Shown here in pieces: positions 1 through 11,694 of a stretch of 64,000 bases of DNA; within the stretch, counting starts at the first letter, position 1; every line of letters begins with the position of its first letter. The stretch comes from Sapria himalayana (lineage: Eukaryota; Streptophyta; Magnoliopsida; Malpighiales; Rafflesiaceae), in NCBI GenBank assembly GCA_029783825.1, contig JAREIK010002991.1:937501-1001500 (forward strand), given 5' to 3'. The notes below the pieces were generated by a model. That model saw only the letters and a list, made by a program, of their open reading frames with translations, did not search any database and was not told the DNA's origin. The position numbers and the translations under genes are program-made.

Positions 1-133
1 ACAAAACTACTACTTTTAGCACGGGGTATGAGATTGGGAGATGTTGGTATCTTAATAATTTTATCCTCAAAAATCAAAGAAACTACATATGATGTGTCTG
101 AAACCCAAGATATATGGTCTTTGAATGAAGACC

Positions 134-170
<37 letters not shown>

Positions 171-388
171 TTATTTATTTATAAATATAGAGAGAGAGAA
201 AAAAGAGAGAGAAAGAGTATGAAAGAAATTCCAATCATAGTAGAGATGAAGATCATACCTCAATACACAAAACTACTACTCTTAGCACAGGGTCTAAGAG
301 ATATTGGTATCTTTATAATTTTATCCTCAAATATTAAAGAAACTATATATGATGCGTCTGAAACCCAAAATCTATAGTCATTGGACAA

Positions 389-420
<32 letters not shown>

Positions 421-1134
421 GCAGAGAGAGAAAAAAAAGAGAACCTGAAACCCAAGATCTATAGCCTTCGGATGAAAACATAACATTGCACCAAGGCATA
501 ACCTCCAAATACATATAATAGAAAAACTTTTAAGTGATTATTCATCTTAATATTATTCTTGATCAAATATAATATACACCTCAAAATTTTTATGAGATGT
601 AGTATATTGGTATACATTGAATCTAAGTGATTTATCTTAGAGAGAGAATCCAATCTTATTGATGAATCTCAAAGGAGATGGAGATCATACCCCAATGCAC
701 AAGTATCATACTTTTAACACGAGGTCTGAGAGAGATGAATATCTAGAGTCATTAAACAAAGGCATATATCACTACACAAAAACTTGACCTCCAACATATT
801 CATGTAACACAAGCTTCTTATTATACCCCAATATACATAACATAAGGCTCCTACCTTAAGTACGAGATCTAAGAAAGATTAATATATAGACGATTTTACC
901 CTTTAAAGTCAAAAAAAAAAAAAACATATTTAATGAATCTAAAAACCAAGACCTATATTCATTGGATGGTGACATTTATTATTACATCAAGACATGACTT
1001 TCAACATGTGCATGAAACACAAAAACATCTTAACTGATCAGTCGTCAAAGTATTATTCTTGACTAAACACATTTCAAAATTCTTATGAGATCTTACATGT
1101 TAATATTTATTAAATCCAAGTCATTTTTCTTAGA

Positions 1135-1168
<34 letters not shown>

Positions 1169-1680
1169 ATCCAATCTTATTGTTGAATCTCAATGGAGAT
1201 GAAGATCATATTCAATTCTCAATGTACAAATCTCCTACTTCTACCATAAGATATAAGAGAGATTAATATTTGGACAATTTTATCCTTGAAAATGAGATAA
1301 ATCACGTCTAATGAGTCTTAAACTAGAGTTATTGAGTGAAGATAGATATCATTATAATAAGACATGATCTCCAACATAAAAATTTAGAAATATCTTTGGA
1401 CGAGAATAATAATTCTTGACCTAATAAATTTCAAAATTCACACGAGAACAGATATGCTAATATTTGTTAAATCCAAGTCATTTCTCTAAGAGAGAGTAAA
1501 CCCAATCTTATCGTTGAATCTCAATGGAAATGAAGATCATATCTCATTGCACAAGTCTCATGCTTGTAGCATGAGGTCTGAGAGATAGTAGCATCTCGAC
1601 AATTTTACACCCAAAAGTGAGAAAAATCATTACACCAAAACATGACCTCCAACATATGCATGTAATACAATAACTTTTTA
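1..1680. repeat. Diverged, irregularly spaced direct repeats
   Basis: A unit of roughly 130-330 bp recurs in the same orientation. It is marked by ATGAAGATCATAC, then 'cacaagt', 'tagcacgaggtctgagagag' and 'aattttatcctc'. Copies start near 1, 245, 678, 818, 1197 and 1528, with another at about 2165. Copies have diverged and carry short (AC)n/(AT)n runs (134-170, 389-420) and GA runs (1133-1168). It lies in the PH gene, downstream of exon 7. Origin is unknown; decayed LTR or satellite fragments are possible. A related stretch occurs at 56150-56360. Confidence 0.6.
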
Positions 1681-1766
1681 AGTAGGCAACCATCGCAGTA
1701 TTATTCTGAGTGATTTTCCTCTATTTTTGTGGTTTTGGGGGGGGGGAGGGGAGCAGAAAAGAATAC

Positions 1767-2001
1767 CTTCATAACTGAAAGATCATCCAGCGGACCATCA
1801 GTTTCCTTGTAAGTCATCACTCTGAGAGAGCTTCTCAGAGAGATTTGCATTGCTGCTTGGATTTCTTTGGAAGATTCCAGAGCTATTGAATTTGCTGCAG
1901 AAACTACAGCTGCTATTGTCCCTAGCTTTGCTGAAGCTGATCCACTCCCACTCAAGGAATTTACTGCCTCGTTGTGGACCTTGAGAACCAACTGACTCGC
2001 A
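1767..2001 (-). CDS. PH gene exon 7 (residues 132-210)
   Basis: The exon is 235 nt. Acceptor CCCTCTTATAG follows a good pyrimidine tract and donor GTATTC follows ATGAAG; it enters in phase 2 and leaves in phase 0. It encodes the Ala/Ser-rich helical part downstream of the PH domain, including HNEAVNSLSGSGSASAKLG. No following exon is visible between 1 and 1766. Confidence 0.87.
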
Positions 2002-5000
2002 CTATAAGAGGGGAAAGCATGGAAGACAATAAAACAATAGAGAAACCTCACCCCCAACAAAAGCAGGAAGCCTACGCCCAAAACCCACGTTAGAATTGCA
2101 AGCAAATGCAATTCCCCAAACATGTAGATGTGCATCAGGTGAAACAAGATAGCATGGAAACAAATATGAAGATCATACCCAAAACACTAGGCTCTCATCT
2201 AGTGTATGGCATGAAAGAGGATAATATCTTAATAATTTTAGTTTTGAAAATTAAATAAATTTTGTATGACGAGTCTTGATGCCAAAACTTATCATGATTG
2301 GATAAATATGTTTATTCAATGATGATAAATGTCGTGCCTGGCCTGCATTGAGGCACAACTACCCACGGCAGTATTTCAGGTTTGAAGTGTCAGATGGGTC
2401 GGGAAGCATGAGCCCGGCCTGAGGCACGACACAGTCTAGAATAGTGCCTAGGCCCGTGCCAGGCTGGCTCGAGGCACGGCTCGTGCCGTGCCGTGCAAAC
2501 CCAAGCCTCATGCTAGGCTAGGCATGGCCCAGTACTTTGGCACGAAGGCATGGTTCTTCGACATGACCCGAGTCATACCTTCGGGCTAGGGTACCTTAAA
2601 AGATATGCCAAGACAATACACCAAAAAATATGATGCATTAGATCATAGACAAATCTAACTCAAATATGAGTTCTTTGAGGCTAAATCCAATTCAACCTCA
2701 ATGTTGACCCCCTTCATATATCACAATGAGTTAGAGAGGTATGGAATGGTCAAACTGATCATCACGATGAATATTCTGATTAGATTTACGAAAAATCCAA
2801 GGATAATCATTATCATGCAGGCTTATTTTCAGCATGTATATCATAGAATTCCTAGGTCCACATCTAGGAACGTCATACTAAAATAATATAACTTAAAAAA
2901 AGAAAATAATAATTAATAAATTTAGGAATTATAATAAAGTTGTTGTATATGTAATTTATTTTTTTGATAATCTGTTTGTATAACCAAATATTTCTGTTTT
3001 AATATTTTCATGTAATTATAGAAAAGAAATTAATAAGAAGCCGATGATGCAGCAGTAGCACAATAACGAAGGTCCCACTGACCAGTCAACTGACCAAAAT
3101 TTTTGGAACAGAGCATGACCCATCTCATTATTCAATCTGCTCCAGTTAATGAACCGAGAGAATTTTTATTATAAAATATTTTATAATTTTCAATTTCGGA
3201 TTACTATTTTTGGACCTGGGAACTATTCATCATCTTCTCTCTCTATGCGCGATTTATCATGACTGCTCTGCGCTGCACATATTGTAAGACATTTTTGTTG
3301 GTTTAATCTGTAACGCATAAACATTTTCTAATGGATATAGCTAGTCATACTGAGCAACTAGCGAACCATATTATTTTTGGTGTTCTATTTCTCATTTTTG
3401 ATTTTGTCGTGGTTGGATTGTGAATTGGATATATATTATTTGTTTTTCTATTGTTCGTGTTGTCTTCTGTATCTTAATATCACTACCTTAGAAGCACAAT
3501 TGCCCAAAAAAAGTAGTGTCCGTGATATCCGATATCTGGACTAGTCACGACAATACATCTCATGCATGCATCACCGTCCACTATATAGATTCTAAATAGA
3601 CACTAAATAAAAAAATATTAAAATTCTTAGAGATTATATATTCTCATGACTGTCATTTTTAAGTGCATGATGAAAATTTTTAAAGAATATAATATTTAAA
3701 ATAAAATATATAATATCACATTCGCTAATTTATCTAACAATGAAATAATCATTAACATGTTTGTTATGACTATTAGAGACAAAATATTGGAAGAAATTTT
3801 TAATGTTAGATGCATATATCATATCATTAACGTCATAGTACAAGCAGAAATGAAAATTATTTTTTTCATTTTAAAAAACATAAGTAACTCACTAAAATTT
3901 CTTCATAGTATCTCATGGACAACATAAGTTTGATAATCTTTGTATATGTGCAAATTTAAAGAAAAAAAAATTTTAATTGGATATGAGACATTGTTAAAAT
4001 TACACATACCATATGTTAGAGTCATGTATTTCATATGAACATGTAATATCAAACTACGTAAATAATAAAAATAAACTTATTATCAACAGAGAGTGGGATA
4101 CAAAAATTTTATTTATAAAATTCCTGAAGATTTTTTATGACATAACGAATATGTGTTCGTCAGTTTATACTCCGACCACTTTCATTACACTCAGGTGCAT
4201 TGGCAATATTAGTAATATGTTAAGAACGTTAAAAAATGACTGATATTTAGTAAAATAATTATTGAGATGAATATCAAATACTTAAAATACTGATTTACCA
4301 TTTCATTTCTTTATTGTCTGGCTGAGTACATGAACCCTATGATTAAGGTGAAATGGATAGAAAATGATTTGACATACATATCCTCGTGCATAAACCAAAA
4401 ATACAAACCTGAAGGATTCATTCATGAAATGTTAATTAAAGTATTTGCATATAACAATACTAGATATGATGATAGTGATAACCAGGGTCAGAGTACAAAC
4501 TTTGATACTATATTCAGAGATGATGACTTCTTTATTTAATTAACGAGAAAAAAATAACAAGGTGGACCATCGAATAAAAGTGAGCTATCTTAATACTTAT
4601 ATACCAATTAATATTCAATCCTATCATACACTAATAATAAGAACTTTGATATTTTATATTGGAAGAAATCATATGAGTCCACATATCTCTTGCAATCTAA
4701 GATGACATGAGATTTACTGACTCCTCCAATATCGAGCATAATATCGGAGTTAACTTTTTCTATTACAGTGAATATAATTTCAAATAAAAGATCAAAATTA
4801 CAACCAGATAAGATGTGAATTTTGATATTATCTTGGTATAAAGAACCTCCAATTGAAATTTTATAATTATGAAGAGAGTTTTGATCTAAGGAGAATGAGT
4901 CTCTAGTTAAAATTCATCAGATACAATCTCTTCAAATTTCATGGTAATACACTCAAAATATTAATCTCTTTCATACCTCAAGTAAATATGGTAGAATTTT

Positions 5001-8000
5001 TTTTTATTTGCTTATTATTATGATTATTGATGACTATTTGCCCCAACTCATTTTCACCTCAACAATAAATCAAGATTGACATCATAAATATCTCAATTTT
5101 AATACAATTTCATTATCTCTACTTTAATTCTTATCGCAAATTCTTGATAATCATTTTAGTAGTTAATTGATAAATATCAAGTGATTAATCTTTGTTGATG
5201 TCTATATTTTATTATCAAATTAGCAATATTATTATAGTTAATGAATTTTCTAAAATAGTTGATTATCAAAATATCAATATTAATCTAAGTTTTAAAAGAC
5301 AAAAGTATAAGACGAGATATTTTTGTGTTCGTAAGACAAGACGTAAGCCTCAAGACATTGAGGCATAAATTTTTTGAGAATCACAATATTTAATTAATTA
5401 ATATTTTAAAATATATAAAATAAAATGACAACAATAAAAATAAGAATATAATTCATTATAATTATAATAAAAACATACCAGTTTACTACTTTGACAAAAA
5501 TCATCACAATATCTTTTCTTAATTTTTTCAAATCGGAGAAACTCATCCTAAAAATAATACCAATAATAATATTCAGTTATAGCACTAAGCAAGAATATTG
5601 TACACTGGTATGCCCTCCAATCTTTTTCACATTTTATATATTTTTGACTTTCCTCAATTTTAATATTCATAAATTATATTATTAAGTCAATCAATTTCAA
5701 TTTTATTTTTTTTTTGATGATTTATATATTATAGGTTGTTATTGAAAAGACATTATTAAAGGTTAAAAATTACAAATTATATTTCAATTTTTTTAGTTCA
5801 ATAAGTCAAACTACAAATTTTATCATCATTGTTCACATGTTAGTTCACTCACATCGTGACTGATATGTATTAGTCAAATTGAAACATATTGAATCAAATA
5901 TAAAAAAAAATTAATGAATTGATGATGAGATATATCAAAAGAACAATACATAGAAATCACTTATTTAATATATTAAATTGGCATTAACAAAATATCATTT
6001 TAATAGATTCATGTATGTATGTAAAGCTTCACAGGCTTGCATGCAACATGGCCCACAAAAAATCAAACATGGAGGTAAAGTGGACTGTACAACATAGTAA
6101 CTTGCCTTAGAGAAGCATGAATTCAGAACCAAGTACAGCACCTGAGATTCACGTGCCATTTGAAAAAAAAAAGAGACCGTGAATTGGGTTGAGTCAAGTC
6201 AGACATGCAAATCAACCACAGACTTTTCCACACAAAAACTAGTTGAAGCTTTGGCTAGTCCTTAGCCTGAACCCAAACTTTTATAAGTTAGCATGGTCTC
6301 ATCCCAAGGATAACTAGAGGTGTCAACCGGGTCGGGCCGGCAAGAAAAATTCCTTGCCCGGGCCCGTGCCGTGCCGTGCCTGGCCCGGCACGATTCGGCC
6401 CGCGGCACGTCACACCGGCACGGGTTTGTTCAGTGCCGGGTGTCCCGTGAGCCCGACCCCACGATGCCCCTCCCGCAAAAAAAGACCACGGGTCGGGTCT
6501 GATTCGACCGGACCCGCGGTCCCCCGTATCCCGAACCGCTCTGACAGGCAAGCCCGAGCGGTCCTGGCAAGGCACGACACGGCCCGCCGTGCCTGCGGGC
6601 CGTGCTGGGCCCAATTATTTTAAACCGTGTCAGGCCATGCGGCACGCTCGTGCCCAAAAAATTCGGCCCGGGCCGGCCCGTTTGACACCTCTAAGGACAA
6701 CCCATATCTAGAGCATGCTCAGATTGGGCATTTCAAACTAGCATGACTCATCTTCCAAAGCACAACACAGTGGTCCTATTAGGCATGCAAAAATATGATT
6801 CGTGTCAAGCCAATTAACATCTATACATAGATAACAAGTCTCAATATAAGTATCACTTGTGATAAATTATAATATTTTATAACTTTCATAAATAATTTAT
6901 GCCACAATGATAGATTCAAATTTTTGAAATACACAAAACACACTAAAATGCTAAAACTACCCAAAGAGCCAAAAGTGCAAGACTCAAACATAAAAAGTCT
7001 AAAATTTTTATAACATTATATACTACCATTAAATTTAACAATCAATTATTAGTATTTCTAACTACATTTCTATCAAACTAAAAAATTCAATATAATTAAT
7101 ATATATATTTATCATTTCAAACAAATTATAATAAAAATAAAAAATTATTTAAAATGTATGCTGATGGATGTTGTCGCACCAGATGTATAAGGCTCACCCA
7201 CAGTACAAAATCTAAAAAAAATAAATATCTCAACAGACTTACCTTTAAAAATTATAAATATTATATCTAAATAGTCTCGAACCCAATATTTATTAAACTA
7301 AACAAAGATACTTATCATAATAAGGTATTATATTCAATACATATATACAAAATCAGAATTTCTCAAATAATCAATAATCTTAATATTATTGTCAACTAAA
7401 TATTTTTAACATAATTATTTTTATTATATATGATATATAAGTTGATATAATCACATATTTATTTACATAAAACATGAATAAATTTATAACTCATCATTAT
7501 TATTTTTATCATATTTGTTTTATCTATTAATGATAGAGAATACATTTTTCTAAAGTTTAAAATTACCCTCTTAGCGTTGATGTTGAATCAAGTATTATCA
7601 TCTCATTTTCAAAAGCTTTAGAAATATTATTTCATATCCCAGCATCAACTTCAGAGATAAAATATTATGCATTTTCATGACAATCTATATCTATTCTTTT
7701 CATAATTTTCATTAATTATTATGATTATTAGCATCTTCAAAAAAAAATAGATACACTATATGTCATTCACTGTATTTTCTCTTCTAGATTTGAATACGTT
7801 TAATATAAATCATATTTTTAAAACATGATAATATAATTTATGTTTTTTATTATGAATATTCAAAATTAGGTAACTCAAATAATTAAGCAAATATCAATAT
7901 TAATTACATTATTATAATTATTATTATTACTTTTATTTTAAAATATAATTAAATATTACCGGCTACTCAATCTATTAAATAAAATCAATCAATTTTATGA

Positions 8001-10725
8001 AAATTAACCTCAATTAATCAAACAAAATTATATAGCTAATAACTAATTCAATCTTGAATATTCTTTGAATATTTGTATATTAAATCAATTCTATAACATC
8101 TTTTTTTTTTTGAATGATTTTTTTTTTCAATATTAAGATGTGCTTATAGTGACCATTATGAGTTTTGGATCATCATCTATTTCTTGTTTAGCATAAAAAA
8201 TATTAATTATCAAAAATATTCATTAGGATGTTAAATTTAATAAAACAAGATATTTTACTTTGTATTAATGATTCAATTATACCTTCATACACCGTCTCAA
8301 ATATATTATATTTTATTACAATTATAAAATTAGCTTTATTCATTAATTTGCAATCAACAAAATTTTCTCTACCATCAATCAAACAAAACTGAGAAAGCCA
8401 ATATGACAGGGCCCAACACAGCAAGTAGGGTTCCACCATGTTTGCAACCTTAACTGCACCATGTTTGCAACCCTAGTTGCACCACTTTTCAACACAACCA
8501 CTCTGTGTTGCAGCAAAAGGCTTGAGCGTACCACAATGAGCCAACGTGCACCTATTGATCAATCGAGCTGCTTGAGACCAGGGTGAGAAAATCTTGCCAT
8601 GTGGGCAGACAAGCCATCCACCCATATGTGAGAAGGCATGGTTTTTGTCCAAGCAGTTGGTGATAGCTCGTGGGAACGATAGCCACAGAAAGAGTATGCA
8701 TACATCACAAAAAAAGATGACATACTGCAATGTTGATACCCAAGCTCTAGCAGCGCCAGGAGTCTCAGCACACAGAAAGTAGTCATTTTTTGGTGGAGTT
8801 CCAATATCTAACATCTAGTTAAAGTATACAACCATGACAATGTAATCCAACAACAAATAACTCTTCGAATAAAGTAATCAAAACAACCTCTCGAGATGAG
8901 ATAAAACTGAAAATTGTGGATACAGAAGCAGCAACCTTCATACTTTGAGAGCCCACTAAAGAATGTCAAATAGCAAACAAGTTGATGATGAGCCAAAAAA
9001 CAAGGAGCTGCTAGAAAAACACATTTTGAAAAACAAAAGGGTTCAGCTGCTGAGGACCAAACTTACTGGAAGTTCACCGGAGAAATTGTAATTGCACTAT
9101 TTGCATCAAAGAAAATAGTTCCCTTCACAATTGGCTCATTTCTCCTTGTTCTAGAGCAGATCCGGAACAAAAATAAAAGCAATGATAATGTTTGTCACGT
9201 GTAAAATAGATCCGACCAGGAAGAGTCTGGCAAACACATACCTATACTCCATTTTCCCGGTGGTGGGATCTAAGATAACCCATCGCTCATTCCATTTCCT
9301 CAGCTATCATTGTGCATAAAAATGTGTTAAGATCCAGAAACTACAACAGCACATATCATTTAACTATGTGTAATCAAAAAGCATATGAAACAAGCATAGT
9401 TTTAAAAAGCGCAAGGCGCACCTAAGGCATGAGCTTTTGTGAAGTGAAATGTGACTTTAGATGCAGATAAATTTTTATTAAATATGATTATATTGATAAA
9501 AAAATAAATATTCCTAATTATTAAAATAAATTTTGATGAAAAAAATAAATGAAATTATATAAATTTCAATATATAATTACAAAATTTGAGAATAAATGTA
9601 TTTTTTTAAAAAAATTATAGTATATAAGGTGCGCCTCTTCGATAAGAAACATGCCTTGGAAGGCGAGGCGCTATAGCTAGGGAGTGGTTGTGCCTTGACC
9701 CTAGGAGCGCCTTAAGCCTGCCTTTCACAACTATCAAACAAGAAAAACAAATAAAAAAAGAATGGCATGAGCACCCACCAGAGATAGTCATTGGGTCTCA
9801 TAAACAAGTGGTCTCGTAGAAGATTTACAAATTGTTAGTCTAATTCTAATATGACATTGATTTCTCAAAATAATGACTTTGGGCGAGACTCAATAGGCAA
9901 TTGCTACACCTGGCAATGAGAAACAAAAACTAGACTTAATATGTTTGATGGAGTTACTAACATAAAATAATGATGGATTGGAGAAGACAAGCTATTTTTA
10001 CCATTAGCAAGGAAAAGACTGTTTTTTTTTACAATAGAAGGGAAAAAAAAAACAGTCAAGCAGCATGGACGCAGTAGTAGGTGATAGACACAATCATGGC
10101 ATGGCATCGGCTGAAGATTGAAGCTCCTGATGGAGGGGGGCATGGATGCAAGTTGGATGGATGGGGCACTTGAGCATTTTGATCAAAATTATCACGAATT
10201 TACTTTAGAAAGCATGATTCCGTTGATTGTGTCTCACATTAAAAAATGGATTTGCCATGCGGCAATATAATTTTTGGACAAAATCACACCAGATGACATT
10301 CAGGGGGAATCATACTTCTTACATATATCATAGGCTCGTTGTGAATTGCCCACATAAACGAAGGAATGTAGAAATAACCAGGCAAATAGTGGAATCATGC
10401 TCGAGCAAAAATGTGGTGACTAAACTAGACGTCAACGAAACACATAGACATCGATGGCAATGGAGCGTACTGTTTCAGAACGCTTGAGAAGAGGACCTTT
10501 CAGCAAGTTTCTGCCAGAACCCGATGCCAACTGCCTCTTGATTTTCTCCAGACTATTTTCTGTGTCCGCTGCCCTCTGTTTCATTCACAGCCAAGATCAG
10601 AATCGATCGATTTCCCCTTATCAGTTTTATTTCCGCGTGAGCGTGCTGAACAAGTAAAAGTTAAGAAGAAGAAAAAAGACTATGTGAGACCTTACCGTGG
10701 AAACGCCATTGGAGTTAGAAGCCAT
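1767..10725 (-). CDS. PH-domain protein gene, 5' seven exons (3' end outside window)
   Basis: The seven exons join into an open 210-residue N-terminal part with all phases matching: 10696-10725, 10471-10575, 9242-9303, 9067-9150, 8924-8955, 8726-8807, 1767-2001. Residues about 33-135 form a pleckstrin-homology domain. Its first strands read KWNERWVILDPTTGKMEY, and the C-terminal helix carries the hallmark Trp (W127) in AARAWVSTL. PH domains usually bind phosphoinositides or proteins at membranes. Residues 133-210 are a helical, Ala/Ser-rich stretch ending MTYKETDGPLDDLSVMK, and I expect a coiled coil to follow beyond the window. From memory this is an unnamed plant PH/coiled-coil family, so I give no symbol. 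The start is the only ATG in the first exon context. Intron 6 (6.7 kb) is swollen by transposons. The gene is divergent to ARF. No stops or frameshifts were seen. Family call is firm; cellular role is unknown. Confidence 0.88.
2002..2381. other. Start of PH gene intron 6
   Basis: This is intron sequence on the minus strand. It includes one more diverged copy of the left-edge repeat (2160-2330) and nothing else recognisable. Confidence 0.5.
2382..4860 (+). mobile_element. hAT copy 1, highly decayed
   Basis: A degenerate left end (tgaagtgtcagatgggtcgg) precedes about 170 bp of GC-rich 'ggcacggctcgtgccgtgcc' sequence and then an AT-rich body with transposase remnants parallel to copies 2 and 3. 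No right end or target duplication is visible. It lies inside intron 6 of the PH gene, antisense to it. Confidence 0.65.
2640..4850 (+). pseudogene. hAT transposase pseudogene, copy 1
   Basis: Short open pieces align by eye with the two other copies. One is at 4013-4243, containing NMCSSVYTPTTFITLRCIGN. Another is at 4330-4539, opening MNPMIKVKWIENDLTYISSC. Downstream (4620-4800) is a trace of the hAT C-terminal dimerisation region. Stops and frameshifts are frequent, making this the most decayed of the three copies. It is dead. Confidence 0.65.
4861..6314. other. AT-rich intron sequence
   Basis: This is low-complexity AT-rich intron sequence of the PH gene. I see no coding, RNA or repeat structure in it. 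Confidence 0.5.
6315..6693. mobile_element. Non-autonomous hAT element (379 bp)
   Basis: The ends are TAGAGGTGTCAAC and GTTTGACACCTCTA. The flanking 8-bp duplication is AGGATAAC / AGGACAAC (7 of 8 bases match). The interior is very GC-rich and made of GGCACGGC, CCCGACCC and GCCGTGCC words. The ORFs inside are by-products of GC richness. It sits in intron 6 of the PH gene. Confidence 0.92.
6694..8725. other. AT-rich intron sequence
   Basis: This is the rest of PH gene intron 6. It is AT-rich apart from 8400-8725, where composition is balanced but no exon-like reading frame continues exon 6. Confidence 0.5.
8726..8807 (-). CDS. PH gene exon 6 (residues 105-131)
   Basis: The exon encodes IGTPPKNDYFLCAETPGAA then RAWVSTL, the last strands and the C-terminal helix with the invariant Trp. 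It ends in phase 2 at donor GTATGT. Confidence 0.93.
8924..8955 (-). CDS. PH gene exon 5 (32-nt micro-exon)
   Basis: This 32-nt exon encodes GLSKYEGCCF, with split codons on both sides (His94, Tyr105). The acceptor is TTTAG and the donor GTATCC. It is too short to find as an ORF and was placed by homology and phase. Confidence 0.88.
9067..9150 (-). CDS. PH gene exon 4 (residues 66-93)
   Basis: The exon encodes RRNEPIVKGTIFFDANSAIT followed by ISPVNF, the middle PH strands. The acceptor is GCTCTAG and the donor GTAAGT; phase 2 at both ends. Confidence 0.9.
9242..9303 (-). CDS. PH gene exon 3 (residues 46-65 plus split codon)
   Basis: The exon encodes LRKWNERWVILDPTTGKMEY, the second and third PH strands, and ends in phase 2. 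The acceptor is GATAG and the donor GTATGTG. Confidence 0.92.
9395..9734. mobile_element. Small TIR element, CATAG family, copy 1
   Basis: The ends are CATAGTTTTAAAAAGCGC and AAGCCTGCCTTTCACAACTAT, with GC-rich 'aaggcgc' words just inside and an AT-rich core. Flanks are GAAACAAG and CAAACAAG (7 of 8), a probable 8-bp target duplication. It lies in PH gene intron 2. A second copy in opposite orientation is at 42672-43038. Confidence 0.8.
9735..10470. other. PH gene intron 2 remainder
   Basis: This intron part lies between the CATAG-family element and exon 2. No other feature is supported. Confidence 0.45.
10471..10575 (-). CDS. PH gene exon 2 (residues 11-45)
   Basis: The exon is 105 nt, phase 0 at both ends, with acceptor GAAACAG and donor GTACGC. 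It encodes the basic linker and first PH strand, including LEKIKRQLASGSGRNLLKG and PLLKRSET. Confidence 0.88.
10696..10725 (-). CDS. PH gene exon 1 (residues 1-10)
   Basis: This short first exon encodes MASNSNGVST and ends in phase 0 at ACG, followed by donor GTAAGG. The MASN start is typical of this family as I remember it. Confidence 0.82.
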
Positions 10726-10990
10726 GATGCTGCAGAAAATTTGATCATATGACAGGAATTAAGGGGGCAGTGTTATCGATGCTCAGAGCTGTAATTCACC
10801 AGCGTCCTGAAAAAACGGAGGGAAAAGGTCTGCTGTCCATGGTGCTGTTAGGTTGCTGCGGTGGACTTGCAGGTGAGAGAGATCAAATTATGCAAATTAT
10901 ATAGTCTGTCTATGTAATCTTTTCTCAATGACATTTTTGATTGTGAACTGTAAAACTATTAGTGCAAATCCAAACAATAAAAAAAAATTA
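10726..10990 (-). promoter_or_regulatory. Upstream region of the PH gene
   Basis: This is about 265 bp between the PH start codon and the nearest inverted-repeat element. It should hold the leader and core promoter, but no clear TATA box was seen, so the call rests on position only. Confidence 0.35.
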
Positions 10991-11370
10991 CTCCAATGGA
11001 GTTTGTATAAGAGGTGTCAAAATGATATCAAATATCTTAGGGTGCCATATTTGATAATCTTAGAGCAACTCCAATGGGAGATGCTAAAAAATAGGTGACA
11101 AATGTTAATTTGCAAACTTGAACAGTGTTTTTGGCACCCCTAAACATATTTTTACTCCAATGGTAGGTGTCAAAATAAGGTGCTATTTTAATAATTAAAT
11201 ATTTTTTTAATTAAAGTTTTTTTTTTAACCCATGAGAAAGATCCTTTGAGATGCACAGTAGTCATAACTGCTAATTTGCATCCTCTATATTCTCTCTCCA
11301 AGGTTTCCAAATATGGCACCCCAAGACATTTGATGGTATTTTGCCATCTCTTATACCAACTCCATTGGAG
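10991..11370. mobile_element. Inverted-repeat element A (MITE-like)
   Basis: Arms of about 68 bp (10991-11058 and 11304-11370) are inverted copies starting CTCCAATGGAGTTTGTATAAG and its partner. Element A is interleaved with element B, whose left arm lies between A's arms. Confidence 0.75.
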
Positions 11371-11694
11371 CAAGTTTTTTTCATTGTTTGTGTGCCATTT
11401 TAGCGGTTATGGAGATGGCATCCCTTATAGCAACTCCCAGTGGAGTTGCTCTTAGAGAGAGAATAGAGAGGATGCAACATAGTAGTTATGGCTATTGTGC
11501 ATCTCAAGTAATCGCTCTCATAGGTTGAAAAAAAAACCTTTAATTAAAAAAATATTTAATTATTACAATATCACCTTATTTTGGCACCTGTCACTGGAGT
11601 AACAATCTGTTTAGGGATGCCAAAAACACAGTTCAAGTTTGCAAAATAACATTTGGCACACTTTTTTTGGCATCTCCCATTGAAGTTGCTCTAA
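11060..11694. mobile_element. Long inverted-repeat element B (MITE-like)
   Basis: Arms of about 240 bp (11060-11300 and 11451-11694) are well-matched inverted copies with ends TTAGAGCAACTCCAATGGG. Ends of this 'GAGCAACTCCAATGG' type are common in plant MITEs. It begins about 335 bp upstream of the PH start codon and could form a long hairpin RNA if transcribed. Confidence 0.82.

Noticed and set aside
1701..2147. Membrane-protein-like ORF of 148 residues on the minus strand
   Set aside because: The hydrophobic N-terminal half is intron. Only 1767-2001 is an exon of the PH gene, shown by the splice sites and matching phases.
6320..6657. Several overlapping GC-rich ORFs on both strands
   Set aside because: They lie wholly inside a non-autonomous hAT element. 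Open frames on both strands come from GC richness, and the same pattern recurs in every family member (20.6-21.7, 23.0-23.5, 31.9-32.4, 51.3-51.8 kb).
9650..9720. GC-rich 'aaggcgaggcgc' stretch as a possible structured RNA
   Set aside because: It is the right end of a CATAG-family element and is repeated at 42680-42740.
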